Positions 32,777-41,654 of a stretch of 64,000 bases of DNA are shown here, one piece after another. The notes under the pieces were generated by a model that was not told the origin of the DNA, searched no databases, and saw only the letters and a list, made by a program, of their open reading frames with translations. Numbering within the stretch: the stretch's first letter is position 1; every line of letters begins with the position of its first letter. The stretch is from Bog-756 sp963776225 (GTDB lineage Bacteria > Actinomycetota > Acidimicrobiia > Acidimicrobiales > RAAP-2), in the NCBI GenBank assembly GCA_963776225.1, contig CAVZLL010000004.1, forward strand, positions 496,001 through 560,000, written 5' to 3'. Position numbers and translations under genes: made by a program.

Positions 32777-33303
32777 GGTTCGATCACTTTCCGTAGGTCA
32801 GCCAGGGCTCGATGAATGAGCGACCGCACGGTGGCGGGTCGGCACCGGAGCGCCCGGGCGATGTCGGCGTCGGGCAGGTCGCCGTAGTACCGGAGCACGA
32901 CGGCAGCGCGCTGCCGGGGCGGGAGCTTGCCCAGGGCGTCGTCGAGCTCGTCCGCTCCGAGCTCCGAGCTCACGACGACCGGACCCGGGACGGTACGGGT
33001 ACGCATGGCGCGTCGGTGGTGCGAGGCGCAGGCATGTACCACGCTCCGGCGGACATAGGGCAACGGCTCGCGCACCTTCGTCCAGTGGCGGTGCAGGCCC
33101 ACGAAGCAGTCCTGCACGAGATCAGGTGCATCGGAGGAGTTGCTCAACAGCGCGGCCAGGCGGACCAGCTCACGGAAGTGGCAGGAGTAGAACTCGGCGA
33201 AATCGGGCGGGTCCGGTTCCGGATCGGCTGCCACCTCGTCCATTCGTCTCGGGTCGCAGCGGTCGCTCCTCGAACCCGGTTGCCCGCCCACCTCGACCGT
33301 CAT
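32773..33303 (-). CDS. ECF-type sigma-70 factor (SigE-like group)
   Basis: A 176-residue protein with region 2 (FAEFYSCHFRELVRLAALLS, then DLVQDCFVGLHRHW) and region 4 (LPPRQRAAVVLRYYGDLPDA, then IARALRCRPATVRSLIHRAL). No region 3 is present, as expected for ECF factors. The ATG at 33303 follows GAGGA; ATGs at 33387 and 33243 are alternatives. It is coupled by a 4-bp overlap to a membrane partner gene, suggesting a surface-signal regulon. Confidence 0.88.
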   Translation of the reverse strand: MTVEVGGQPGSRSDRCDPRRMDEVAADPEPDPPDFAEFYSCHFRELVRLAALLSNSSDAPDLVQDCFVGLHRHWTKVREPLPYVRRSVVHACASHHRRAMRTRTVPGPVVVSSELGADELDDALGKLPPRQRAAVVLRYYGDLPDADIARALRCRPATVRSLIHRALADLRKVIEP

Positions 33304-33719
33304 GCCCGCGTCCTCACTCGGACCGCAGTCGCTCTCGACCGGCCCCGGGCCGGTGCCGCCGTCGGTGGCGTCGAGCGTTCTCATCACTTGTTACGACGCC
33401 TGAGGAGGACCAGACGTTGCGCGATTTCTCGCCGACCGCGTCGAGCACGGCCTTCGCTAGGGCTTGACGGTCGGTGATCCCCCGCGGCAGCCAGCCAGGA
33501 CCACGGACCGGCCGAGGTTCACAGGGTGGGGACGCGATGACGCCGACGAAGGGCAAGCGTGGTAGCCGGGCAGGCTCGAATCGCATACCGATTGCTTCGG
33601 CATGTGCGGCTGCCAGGATTAGGAGAGATCGCTCTCAGGGAATGCTGCGGCAGTGGCACGATCGCGAGTCGGTCGGACAGGCGACAAGAGGAGAGCCCTT
33701 CAAGGTTGCAGCACGTGGC
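33304..33719. other. Intergenic stretch, no encapsulin
   Basis: About 416 bp between the sigma factor and the ferritin-like gene. It holds no recognisable gene, notably no encapsulin shell gene. Confidence 0.55.
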
Positions 33720-34109
33720 TCATCGCTCCATACCCTTCAAGCTGCCGATCCCCAACGACCCCGACCCGACGCCAGGGAACCCCTCTGACGGTCCCGGATC
33801 ACCACCCCCTTCAGTTCCCGCCCCGATTTCGGTGATGGGATCGGTGGTGAACAGAAACTTGCGCAGTTGCGCATCGAGGACCGGATCCCGACGTCGCAAC
33901 CACTCGAGAACCATTGAGGCGTGTTCCTTCTCGTCATCCCGGTTGTACGCCAAGATGGCTGCGAGACTGGGGTCAGCGGTCGCCTTGACTCGCTGGTCGT
34001 ACCAGTCGATCGCCTCGAGCTCTTCGCACAACGAAGTCATCGCCCGGTGATTGTCCACACTCACGTCGTCGAGAAGCTCACGCGGCTCGTGTAGTCCTTC
34101 GCTTGCCAT
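33720..34109 (-). CDS. Encapsulated ferritin-like protein (EncFtn)
   Basis: A 129-residue ferroxidase of the encapsulated-ferritin family: a two-helix protomer that assembles into decamers inside encapsulin nanocompartments and oxidises Fe2+. The iron ligands line up as E32 (CEELEAIDW), E60 and H63 (NRDDEKEHASM). The C-terminal tail ends GSLGIGSLKG (117-126), a typical encapsulin cargo-loading peptide joined by a Gly/Pro-rich linker. The start follows a perfect AGGAGG. The shell gene usually lies next door, but none is found in this window. Confidence 0.93.
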   Translation of the reverse strand: MASEGLHEPRELLDDVSVDNHRAMTSLCEELEAIDWYDQRVKATADPSLAAILAYNRDDEKEHASMVLEWLRRRDPVLDAQLRKFLFTTDPITEIGAGTEGGGDPGPSEGFPGVGSGSLGIGSLKGMER

Positions 34110-34380
34110 CGGCCGCCTCCTGTCGAAATGGATCTCTCTGGGCTCTGACGCGCTACACAGGAGTTCATTCTGCCGCGGCGTCGCCCAGCCAGCCACTGCG
34201 GCCTGCCGATTGGGAGGTGCGCCCAGACGGTTAGGCGTCCCAGGGCTGGGCGGCACCGATGGGCCGAGAGACGGGCCGTCCGCGAGGTGCAGGTACTCGG
34301 AGCGCCCAGCGCCTCTCCAGCGTTCGTTGGTCTCGCGCCGGCAGGCCACGAAGGGCCCACCTCGTGGAGCGTGCCCTGCA

Positions 34381-35112
34381 TCAGTCCTTCTCGAGGACCG
34401 CAACGTAGGAACGGCTGGGCAGTCCTCCGAAGACCGTTTCCGGATGCCATCCGGTGCCCTTCAAGAGGACCCGCATCTCCTGGCGCGAGACGAACAGCCA
34501 ATCGAACCAGGCACCGACCTGCCCCCGGTATTGGGTTCGCATGCGCAGCTGTCCTGGCAGACGGCCCTTCTGCTTGTTCTCTTGGTAGTACGCCCGGTCG
34601 ATCGCAGGAGCGCCGCCGCAGTAGGGATTGGTGCTCTCGGCCAAGATTCGCGTACCCGGATGTGTTCGACGGGCCCACATCCCCAGGGTCCTCCGTAATC
34701 GCTCAGGAGTACCGAAGAGCCCGAAGTTGTTTCCGAACAGCACGATGGTGTCGAAGCGCTCGATTCTCTTCGACAGGCCGTCGATCGACAGGCACCACGC
34801 CTGCTTGACGCCACACGATCGAGCGGCCCGCACGGCAAGAGGCGAGGCATCCATACCGACGACATCGAACCCCCGCTGCTGAAGGTACAAGCTCACCCTG
34901 CCTGCGCCACAACCCACGTCGACCACCCGACCACGGACGCAGCGGATGGACCGCCGTTCCGACTGAGGCCAGTCCCTGAATGGCGCGACATACAACTCGT
35001 GTCCTGCACTCAGATCTGTGAAACCGTCGTCGCGTTCGATGATCTCAGGAGCAGTCCCGCCCCGCGCCCAGTCCATCAGTGCTCGGCCGAAGACGTCGGT
35101 TCCCTTCTGCAT
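34381..35112 (-). CDS. Class I SAM-dependent methyltransferase
   Basis: A 243-residue enzyme. Motif I VVDVGCGAGRVSLYL binds S-adenosylmethionine, the acidic end of strand 2 is in VVGMDASPLAV, and the motif IV region is FDTIVLFGNNFGLF. The substrate is unknown. An upstream ATG would add 37 residues of low-complexity sequence, so the ATG at 35112 (MQKGTDVFG) is preferred; the ribosome site is weak. It is divergent from the next methyltransferase. Confidence 0.85.
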   Translation of the reverse strand: MQKGTDVFGRALMDWARGGTAPEIIERDDGFTDLSAGHELYVAPFRDWPQSERRSIRCVRGRVVDVGCGAGRVSLYLQQRGFDVVGMDASPLAVRAARSCGVKQAWCLSIDGLSKRIERFDTIVLFGNNFGLFGTPERLRRTLGMWARRTHPGTRILAESTNPYCGGAPAIDRAYYQENKQKGRLPGQLRMRTQYRGQVGAWFDWLFVSRQEMRVLLKGTGWHPETVFGGLPSRSYVAVLEKD

Positions 35113-35391
35113 GGGTTCAGTTGGTGTCCTCGAAGGCTCCAGATGCGGCTCGGGTCCGCCTGTGGATCGAAGCGTACCGTTGTGCGTTGCGGGGTCTCTG
35201 ACGGTCACAACTCGGGTCGGCACCAGACCCGACCCAGGGGACGTCTCCCACGGCTCCTCGGGCTCGGGCCTTCCTGGCCCCTCCGGTTCCCTTCCTGCGT
35301 TGGATCAGGTCAGGGGTTGCGTGAGCAGCCCACGTGCGAACGTGCGAAAACCGCTCGACGGATCTCGACGCGTCGTCGTATGGTGCCCTGA

Positions 35392-36210
35392 GTGGGACGC
35401 GCCGAGGACCAGTGGCGGGGAGTCGACGAAGGCTGGGGCCGGCAAGCCGTGGAGTTCGCCACCCTGTGCGAACCGACCAACTGCCGGGAGTACGTCGCCA
35501 TGCACCACCACCTGGGCGTGGGTGCCGGTGACCGGCTGCTCGACGTCGCGTGCGGGGCCGGATTGGCCGTGGAGCTGGCGGGCGTGCGGGGGGCCACTTG
35601 CGCCGGGATCGATGCCTCGCCCCGCCTCCTCGCCGTCGCCCGTGACCGCAGCCCGGACGCCGACCTGCGGATCGGCGACATGCAGGCCCTGCCGTGGGAC
35701 GACGGGTTGTTCGACGTGGTGACCAGTTTCCGTGGCATCTGGGCCACCACCCCTGGCGCCGTGGCCGAGGTGCACCGGGTCCTGGCGCCGGGTGGCCGGA
35801 TCGGCCTCACGGTGTGGGGCCACATCAAGGCGTCACCGGGTGCCTGGGCGCTCGCACCGTTCGCGCTGGCGGAGGCTCCGAAGGTGGAGAACCAGGCGGC
35901 CATGGTCTCGCTCGGCCGGCCCGGTGCCGGTGAGGCCCTCCTCCAGGACGCCGGCTTCACCGACGTCGAACGCCTCGACGTCCCGTTCGTGTTCGAGTTC
36001 GCAGACCCGGAGGTCTACGCCCGTGCGATGGCCTCGACCGGCCCGGCGTACGAGGCCATCCAGGCGGTGGGCGAAGCGGCATTCCTGCAGACGGCGGCCG
36101 ACCTCGCTCGGGAGCAGGTGCGGGAGGGGCTCCCGCTCCGGGCACCGGTCGCCTTGGTGGGGTACACCGCCCGCAAACCGGCCGGCCTCCCCGGCACAGC
36201 CGGCGGCTGA
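35392..36210 (+). CDS. Class I SAM-dependent methyltransferase (type 11)
   Basis: 272 residues. Motif I LLDVACGAGLAVELA is at about 49-63, strand 2 ends in AGIDASPRLL, motif II is IGDMQALPWDDGLFDVVTS and motif III is VLAPGGRIGLTVW. This is the UbiE/type-11 pattern. Substrate unknown. A GTG start. Followed by an OsmC gene on the same strand after 160 bp. Confidence 0.85.
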   Translation: MGRAEDQWRGVDEGWGRQAVEFATLCEPTNCREYVAMHHHLGVGAGDRLLDVACGAGLAVELAGVRGATCAGIDASPRLLAVARDRSPDADLRIGDMQALPWDDGLFDVVTSFRGIWATTPGAVAEVHRVLAPGGRIGLTVWGHIKASPGAWALAPFALAEAPKVENQAAMVSLGRPGAGEALLQDAGFTDVERLDVPFVFEFADPEVYARAMASTGPAYEAIQAVGEAAFLQTAADLAREQVREGLPLRAPVALVGYTARKPAGLPGTAGG

Positions 36211-36370
36211 CCGCGAACCACTTTCCACGGCCCCCGACCAGGGATACTCTCGCGGGTGCAAAGCGGTCTGAGGGCGGATGTCGTACTCCTCGAGCGCGGT
36301 GGATCCGCCTGTGGAACGCAGTGAGTGCCGCGGGAACGCCCTGCGGACGATCGAGCGAGGAGCCGGGCAA

Positions 36371-36931
36371 ATGACCACCACCGATACCCCAGTCGACAAT
36401 GGCGTCAACGTCGAAGCACTGCTCGGAGCCCGAGCGATGCTGATCGACGCTCCCGAGGCGGCCCAGTTCCAGTGGCGGGCAAGCTGTGAATGGCAGAACG
36501 GCACCCACAGCCGCTCGACCGTCGAGGGTTTCTTCGGTCTCGGTGAGGAACAGAGTCACCGCACCAAGCACACCTTCGACGCCGATCACCCGGAGATCTT
36601 TGCCTCATTGGACAATGGCGTCACCCCGCCCGAGCTTGCGCTCGTGGCCCTCGCCAGCTGTCTCACCGCGGGCGTGGCAGCGGTCGCGCAAAACCGGGAG
36701 ATCCAGCTGCACAGGGTCTCGGCGACGATCGAGGGTGCAATGGACGTTCGGGGCGTCCTCGGCGCGGACAGCGACGTCCGTAATGGTTTCAGCGACATCC
36801 AGGTGACCTACGACATCGATGCCGATGCCTCGCCCGACGACATCAGGGCCCTGGTTGCACAGTCGCAGAAGCGCTCGGCCGTGTACGACATCATCACCAA
36901 CCCCACCAACGTGAGCGTTCAGGTTCGCTGA
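36371..36931 (+). CDS. OsmC-family protein
   Basis: 186 residues. The OsmC fold is shown by the central helix LALVALASCLTAGVAAVAQN, with one cysteine, and by the beta-rich N-terminal half (HRTKHTFDADHPEIFASLDN). OsmC/Ohr proteins reduce organic hydroperoxides through two cysteines; only one is in the usual place here, so peroxidase activity is uncertain. The ATG at 36371 follows GAGGAG. It is 34 bp from the flavin monooxygenase and likely co-transcribed. Confidence 0.85.
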   Translation: MTTTDTPVDNGVNVEALLGARAMLIDAPEAAQFQWRASCEWQNGTHSRSTVEGFFGLGEEQSHRTKHTFDADHPEIFASLDNGVTPPELALVALASCLTAGVAAVAQNREIQLHRVSATIEGAMDVRGVLGADSDVRNGFSDIQVTYDIDADASPDDIRALVAQSQKRSAVYDIITNPTNVSVQVR

Positions 36932-36965
36932 TCGCACAGCACGCTCGCACAAAAGGGCGGGATCC

Positions 36966-38216
36966 GTGCGGACGACGACCGTCGTGATCGGGGCCGGCCA
37001 GAGCGGACTCGCCATGAGCAGCTGCCTGTCCGACCGCTCCATCGACCATGTCGTCCTCGAGCGCGGCCAGGTCGCGCACTCCTGGAGGACCGAGCGGTGG
37101 GACTCGCTCCGGTTGCTCACACCGAACTGGCAGTGCCGGCTTCCCGGTCGTGCCTATGACGGCGTCGACCCCGACGGCTTCATGACGATGCCGGAGGTCG
37201 TCGATTTCATCACCGACTATGCGAAGGTGATCGCCGCCCCGGTGCACCCCGGCACCACGGTGACATCGGTGGACCCGTGCAACGGTGGGTATCGCGTCAT
37301 CACCGACCAGGGCGAATGGCGGTGCCAGACGATCGTCCTTGCCACAGGGGCCTTCAACGTTCCGCACACACCCGCCTTTGCGGCGGCCGTGCCATCCTCA
37401 GTGGCGACGATGACACCGATGGACTACCGGAACCCCGAGCAGCTCGGGGAAGGTGGGGTGATGGTGGTCGGGGCGTCCGCGACCGGCGTGCAGATCGCAG
37501 CGGAAGTCCGGCGCTCCGGTCGCGAGGTCGTCCTGGCCGTGGGCGAACACGTGCGCGGCCCCCGCATGTACCGCGGTCGGGACATCCACTGGTGGATGGA
37601 GGCGGCCGGGGTGCTCGACGAGCGCTACGACGAGGTCGACGACATCGTGAGGGCCCGGCGGGTGCCGTCCATGCAGCTGGCCGGCTCGCCGGAGCGGGCG
37701 ACGTTCGACCTCAACGCGCTCATGACGATCGGCGTGCAGCTGATCGGTCGATTCGCCGGGATCGACGGGAGCCGCGCACAATTCTCCGGGTCGTTGCGCA
37801 ACAACTGCCAGCTGGCAGATCTCAAGCTCGGCCGACTGCTCAACACGATCGACGAGTGGGCCACGGCCAACGACCTGGACGACGTGACGCCACCCGCACA
37901 CCGGTTCGCACCGACCGAGGTCGAGGCCTCGCCGCCCCTCGATCTGGACCTCGCCAGCGGTCAGATCGAGACGATCGTCTGGGCGACGGGCTTCCGTCCT
38001 GACTACTCGTGGCTCACCGTCCCGGTCCTGGACCGCAAGGGACTCATTCGTCACGACGGAGGGGTCGCCGATTCGCCCGGCATGTATCTGCTCGGCAGCC
38101 CCTTCCTGCGTCGACGCAAGTCGAGTTTCATCGATGGTGCCCGCGCCGACGCCCAGGAGCTGATCGTCGAACTGGCCGCCTACCTCGACCGGCAAGCCTC
38201 ACCGGCGAGGGGATGA
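36966..38216 (+). CDS. Flavin-containing monooxygenase-like oxidoreductase
   Basis: A 416-residue two-dinucleotide-domain flavoprotein. The FAD site VVIGAGQSGLAMSSCL is at 6-21, the NADPH site VMVVGASATGVQIAAEVRRS at about 160-179, and a late IVWATGFRPDYSWL is the conserved ATG motif. This is the YUC/FMO-like or CzcO group, which oxygenates soft nucleophiles or carbonyl substrates. A GTG start. Paired with the OsmC gene. Confidence 0.88.
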   Translation: MRTTTVVIGAGQSGLAMSSCLSDRSIDHVVLERGQVAHSWRTERWDSLRLLTPNWQCRLPGRAYDGVDPDGFMTMPEVVDFITDYAKVIAAPVHPGTTVTSVDPCNGGYRVITDQGEWRCQTIVLATGAFNVPHTPAFAAAVPSSVATMTPMDYRNPEQLGEGGVMVVGASATGVQIAAEVRRSGREVVLAVGEHVRGPRMYRGRDIHWWMEAAGVLDERYDEVDDIVRARRVPSMQLAGSPERATFDLNALMTIGVQLIGRFAGIDGSRAQFSGSLRNNCQLADLKLGRLLNTIDEWATANDLDDVTPPAHRFAPTEVEASPPLDLDLASGQIETIVWATGFRPDYSWLTVPVLDRKGLIRHDGGVADSPGMYLLGSPFLRRRKSSFIDGARADAQELIVELAAYLDRQASPARG

Positions 38217-38302
38217 GCGCAGCGGAACCGCCGAGTACTCCTCAGGAGGGCTCAGTGGGTCCAAGCTCAACCCAGCTTGCTCCTCATTGAGCCCGCCACG
38301 AG

Positions 38303-38640
38303 TCAGCGGACTTGTTCGGGTGCCTCGGAACTCTCGATCTGCAGCGCATTGATGAAGACCATCGTCAGGTGCTCGACTCCCTCGTCGAAGTCGCATTCGA
38401 CGCGCCCCTCGGAAAGCCACAGCTCCGGGAACCGATCCGTCATCGAGCCCAGCACGGCAGCCGTGACAACCGGGTCGAGCGAGCGGTCGACGAAGCCGCG
38501 ACGTTGGAGCCGGCTGATCGACTCGGCTACGAGCAGCCGTTCTTGATGGTGGCGCTCCGCACGTTCACCACCAAGGAGAGGGTCGTGACGTGAGACCTGC
38601 TCGATCACGCCCATGATCCGCGCTTCTTGGCGGTAGCGCT
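38303..38640 (-). pseudogene. TetR regulator, C-terminal domain only
   Basis: About 112 residues matching the ligand-binding half of a TetR regulator (RYRQEARIMGVIEQVSRHDP, then AERHHQERLLVAESISRLQR and ALQIESSE). The helix-turn-helix half is missing; upstream the sequence switches to a fragment of an amidohydrolase. It is a deletion remnant. Confidence 0.7.
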
Positions 38641-38647
38641 CGAGGTA

Positions 38648-38812
38648 AGGTCCATTCCTCGAACATCCACTCGTTGAGCGCATGCACGACGGCATGGGTG
38701 GCCTCGGGGTCCTTGGTGAGGCGCTCCTCGAGCACGCTGGCCAGGGTGGGCCACATGATAGCCCGGTCGATGCCTTGCTCGTCCATGAGCTCGAGTCGCG
38801 CTTCGGGTCCGT
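38648..38812 (-). pseudogene. Amidohydrolase-2 fragment
   Basis: About 55 residues: RLELMDEQGIDRAIMWPTLA, then LEERLTKDPEATHAVVHALN and EWMFEEWT, an internal block typical of TIM-barrel amidohydrolase-2 enzymes. Nothing of the metal site remains. It is joined directly to the TetR remnant, so one deletion probably removed the rest of both genes. Confidence 0.65.
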
Positions 38813-38913
38813 TCTGCAGGTGGCCAGGACGACATATGGGTACCGTGGCCTGGGAGGATCGCCCGACTGGTTGCTCAGAGGTCGGGAACCTCCGATGCCG
38901 TAGCATTCGGCAC

Positions 38914-39883
38914 GTGTACAGCGAGATCGCCAGCAACAAGCGACGCAGCGTCATCTTCATCACCTTGTTCTTCGTGATCTGGCTGGCCATCGGAGCCGCC
39001 TGCGGGTTTCTCTTCAAGGCGCTCTACCGGCACTCGGCCAACAACGGCTTCGCGGCCACCCCACCGACCAACTACGGCTGGACCCCGGTCATCATCGGTA
39101 TGGTGATCGCTGGTCTCCTGGCCCTCCTGTGGGATCCTCTACTCCCTGAACTCCGGGGCGGCGCTGGTGCTGCGGGTCTCGGGGGCCGTGCCAGCCGATC
39201 CGGCGCAGTATCCGCAGTTGCACAACCTGGTGGAGGCCTTGGCTATCGGCGAGGGGATCCCCAAGCCTGCCGTGTACGTGATCAACGACCCGTCGCCCAA
39301 CGCATTCGCCACCGGGGTCAGCCCGGACAAGGCAGCGATCACCTACACCACAGGGCTGCTCTCCATCATGAACCGCGAGGAACTCGAGGGTGTCACCAGC
39401 CACGAGATGAGCCACATCAAGAACCACGACATCCGTCTCCTGCTCGTGGTGGGCACCATGATCGGCATGGCTGCCCTTCTTGCAAGCATCCTGTGGCGGA
39501 GCGCGTTCTTTGCCGGTGGCGGACGAGGCGGAAATGGCAACCAGTTCGTGATCGTGATCTTCGCTGCAGGTGCGCTGCTGGCCGTCGTCGGTTTCATCTT
39601 CGGCCCGCTCATTCGCCTGGCGCTCTCACGTCGGCGCGAGTCGCTCGCCGACGTGAGCGGTGTCGAGCTCACCCGCAACCCGGCGGGGTTGCTGAGCGCA
39701 CTCAAGAAGCTGCAGCAGAACGACAAGCCGTTCAAGAGGATGAACCACGCCACTGCCGCGATGTGCATCGACGATCCGTTGCAGCACCACGAGGCCTGGT
39801 ATCACCGCCTCTACGACACCCATCCTCCCATCGAGGAGCGGATCGCCGAGCTCGAGAAGATCGCATCGGGCCAGTCGGTCTGA
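38914..39883 (+). pseudogene. htpX: HtpX-like M48 metalloprotease, frameshifted
   Basis: A membrane zinc protease of the M48 family that degrades damaged membrane proteins. A GTG at 38914 opens a frame with two transmembrane helices; after LLALLWD the frame is lost by one base near 39131. In the other frame the protein continues (ILYSLNSGAALVLRV) through GVSPDKAAITYTTGLL, the active site TSHEMSHIKNH (HExxH), two more helices and the third-ligand region SRRRESLADVSGVELT, to a stop at 39881-39883. One inserted base would restore about 323 residues. Convergent with a LemA gene, a frequent partner. Confidence 0.85.
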
Positions 39884-39911
39884 CCGGCCACAGGCTGCCT
39901 GCCCAAGTGTC

Positions 39912-40572
39912 TCAAATGGCCGGCGGCGGTCCCTCGGCGCGGCGGAAGCCTCGGAGCCACCGGCAAGCGGAGGTCCCGAGGATTCCGGGCCGGCAACACC
40001 TGGACCAGGACGGGAGAAATTCACCTGAGGAACGGCCCGGTTTTCCTCGTCGGTAGCGAAGAATGCCACCGCCTTGAAGCCGAAGGGTCCCGCGATCAGA
40101 TTGCGCGGAAACGTCTGTAGCCCGATGTTGTAGTCCCGGGCACTGGTGTTGTAGTAGCGACGGGCGTACTCGATCTTGTCCTCGGTGGCAGTCAACGTCT
40201 CCTGCAATTGGAGGAAGCTCTCGACAGCCCGCAGCTGTGGATAGTTCTCGGCGACCGCGAACAGCGAGCGGAGCGCCCCGGACAGGGCGTTCTCCGCGGG
40301 GGCGATCTGGCCGGGGTCGCCCGTCGCCCCGCGGTGACGGCGTTGGCCCGGGCCTGGGTGACCGCCTCGAAGGTGCCCTGCTCGTGAGCGGCATAGCCCT
40401 GCACCGTCGACACCAGGTTGGGGATGAGATCGTGGCGGCGCTTGAGCTCGACGTCGATCTCGGACCACGCCTCTTGGGTACGGTTGCGTTTCCTGACGAG
40501 GCCGTTGTAGGCGGCCCACAGACCGAGGACGAGCAGAACGACGATCACGACGACGATGATCAGCACAATCAT
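39912..40572 (-). pseudogene. lemA: LemA-family protein, frameshifted
   Basis: The N-terminal helix (MIVLIIVVVIVVLLVLGLWA) and RKRNRTQEAWSEIDVELKRR are followed by HDLIPNLVSTVQGYAAHEQG, the LemA core. The frame changes near 40325; the rest (IAPAENALSGALRSLFAVAE, then YYNTSARDYNIG and GPFGFKAVAFF) is in the next frame. The 3' end is uncertain because that frame runs into the HtpX gene, so a second indel near 40000 is likely. LemA proteins are envelope proteins of unknown biochemistry. Confidence 0.8.
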
Positions 40573-40854
40573 GGTGGAGCGGACCCCCTCGGAGCTGTCG
40601 TGGCGCGAACTCTACCGGCTACGCCCCTGAACAGCCAGGGATCGGATGTCTACACATGTCCACGTTCGAGAACGGGCGCTCAGACTCACGGGACCGAACT
40701 CCCCGAGCTTGCGCAGCCTGTGCTGCGCCGCCGTCTCCAACGCCTCAACGGCCCGCCATTGCACTCCCCGGGGTGGCGTATCAGGATCATCCCGGTTGGT
40801 CCGGATGTGGAAATCCGCAACACCGGTCCGCCGGGAACGGGCGTGGTCAGCGAC

Positions 40855-41388
40855 TCACGCCGGACGCACCGTGGCCCGTCGACCACTCTGGACCGCCACT
40901 CCTTCGGGGACGAGAACCTCGATCGATCCCCAGGTCTCCAGACGGAGGTGGACCTGCTGGGTGTCCCAGCTCGCGACGGTGAGATCGAGCCGGGCCGCGC
41001 CGGAGCCAGTGTTGATGGTGGTGTCGGCGGCCAACTGCCAACCGGAGTCGAGCTGGAGGCCGCCGTCTGCCGCTTGCAGCATGAGTGGCCTGGCGAGCCG
41101 CCGGGAGGCGGGCGTAAGCCGGACCAGCGGCGGCAGCGGCAACATTGCCGTCTCGAGGTCCGCGTACCGGGGTGCAGCGAAGACCTGCTCCAGGATTTCG
41201 GAGAAGCAGTCGTGCGACAACGCTCCGGAGCTGAACAGGTCGCCGAGCCGGGCAACGGCCGCGACCAAGTCCTCTCCGTCAACTCCATCGGCAGGAACTG
41301 CAGCCGGGAGGTGGTTCGCCATGGGCCCCATCTTGGCCCGGAGCGCCCCGGAATGTGAGGCGAGCGTCTGAACTGGTTCGAAGATCAT
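40855..41388 (-). CDS. Uncharacterised protein with SHOCT-like segment, probably frameshifted
   Basis: 177 residues in this frame. LVAAVARLGDLFSSGALSHD resembles a SHOCT/DUF1707-type short helical domain. Later comes SGWQLAADTTINTGSGAARL, then a beta-rich part ending VLVPEGVAVQSG. Right after it, the next frame continues plausibly with PVPGGPVLRISTSGPTGMIL IRHP, so the real protein may reach about 40750. Function unknown. Start uncertain (several Met). Confidence 0.5.
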   Translation of the reverse strand: MIFEPVQTLASHSGALRAKMGPMANHLPAAVPADGVDGEDLVAAVARLGDLFSSGALSHDCFSEILEQVFAAPRYADLETAMLPLPPLVRLTPASRRLARPLMLQAADGGLQLDSGWQLAADTTINTGSGAARLDLTVASWDTQQVHLRLETWGSIEVLVPEGVAVQSGRRATVRPA

Positions 41389-41609
41389 CAGCCGGGTCCG
41401 CGTTTGCCGAGATGCTGCTGCGCGACGGTTGGACGATCCTGTCCCGTCCGATCGACGAGACCATGACGGCCGATCACCTCACGCCCGCACAGACGGCGGT
41501 CTCCGGCTTCTTCCCGGATGACGTCGACGCCAAGGGCTGGGGCTTCTGCGTCGGGGCGTTGACCCGGCGGGACCACCCTTCGATGTCCGTATGCCGCCAT
41601 CGAAGACTG
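41365..41609 (+). pseudogene. Beta-lactamase-family serine hydrolase remnant
   Basis: Pieces of the C-terminal region of a class-C-like serine hydrolase (EstB type): FAEMLLRDGWTILSRPI, then MTADHLTPAQTAVSGFFPDD and AKGWGFCVGALTRRD, and after a frame change the family ending PYAAIED with stop at 41607-41609. The catalytic SxxK and YxN regions are absent. It is a truncated and internally shortened leftover. Confidence 0.7.
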
Positions 41610-41654
41610 AGCACCTCCTCATCGACGGTCCCCTCACGGGCTTAGGGTTGGTCC

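Noticed and set aside
33304..33719. Encapsulin shell gene beside EncFtn
   Set aside because: The gap is too short and no frame resembles the HK97-like shell; no other candidate is in the window.
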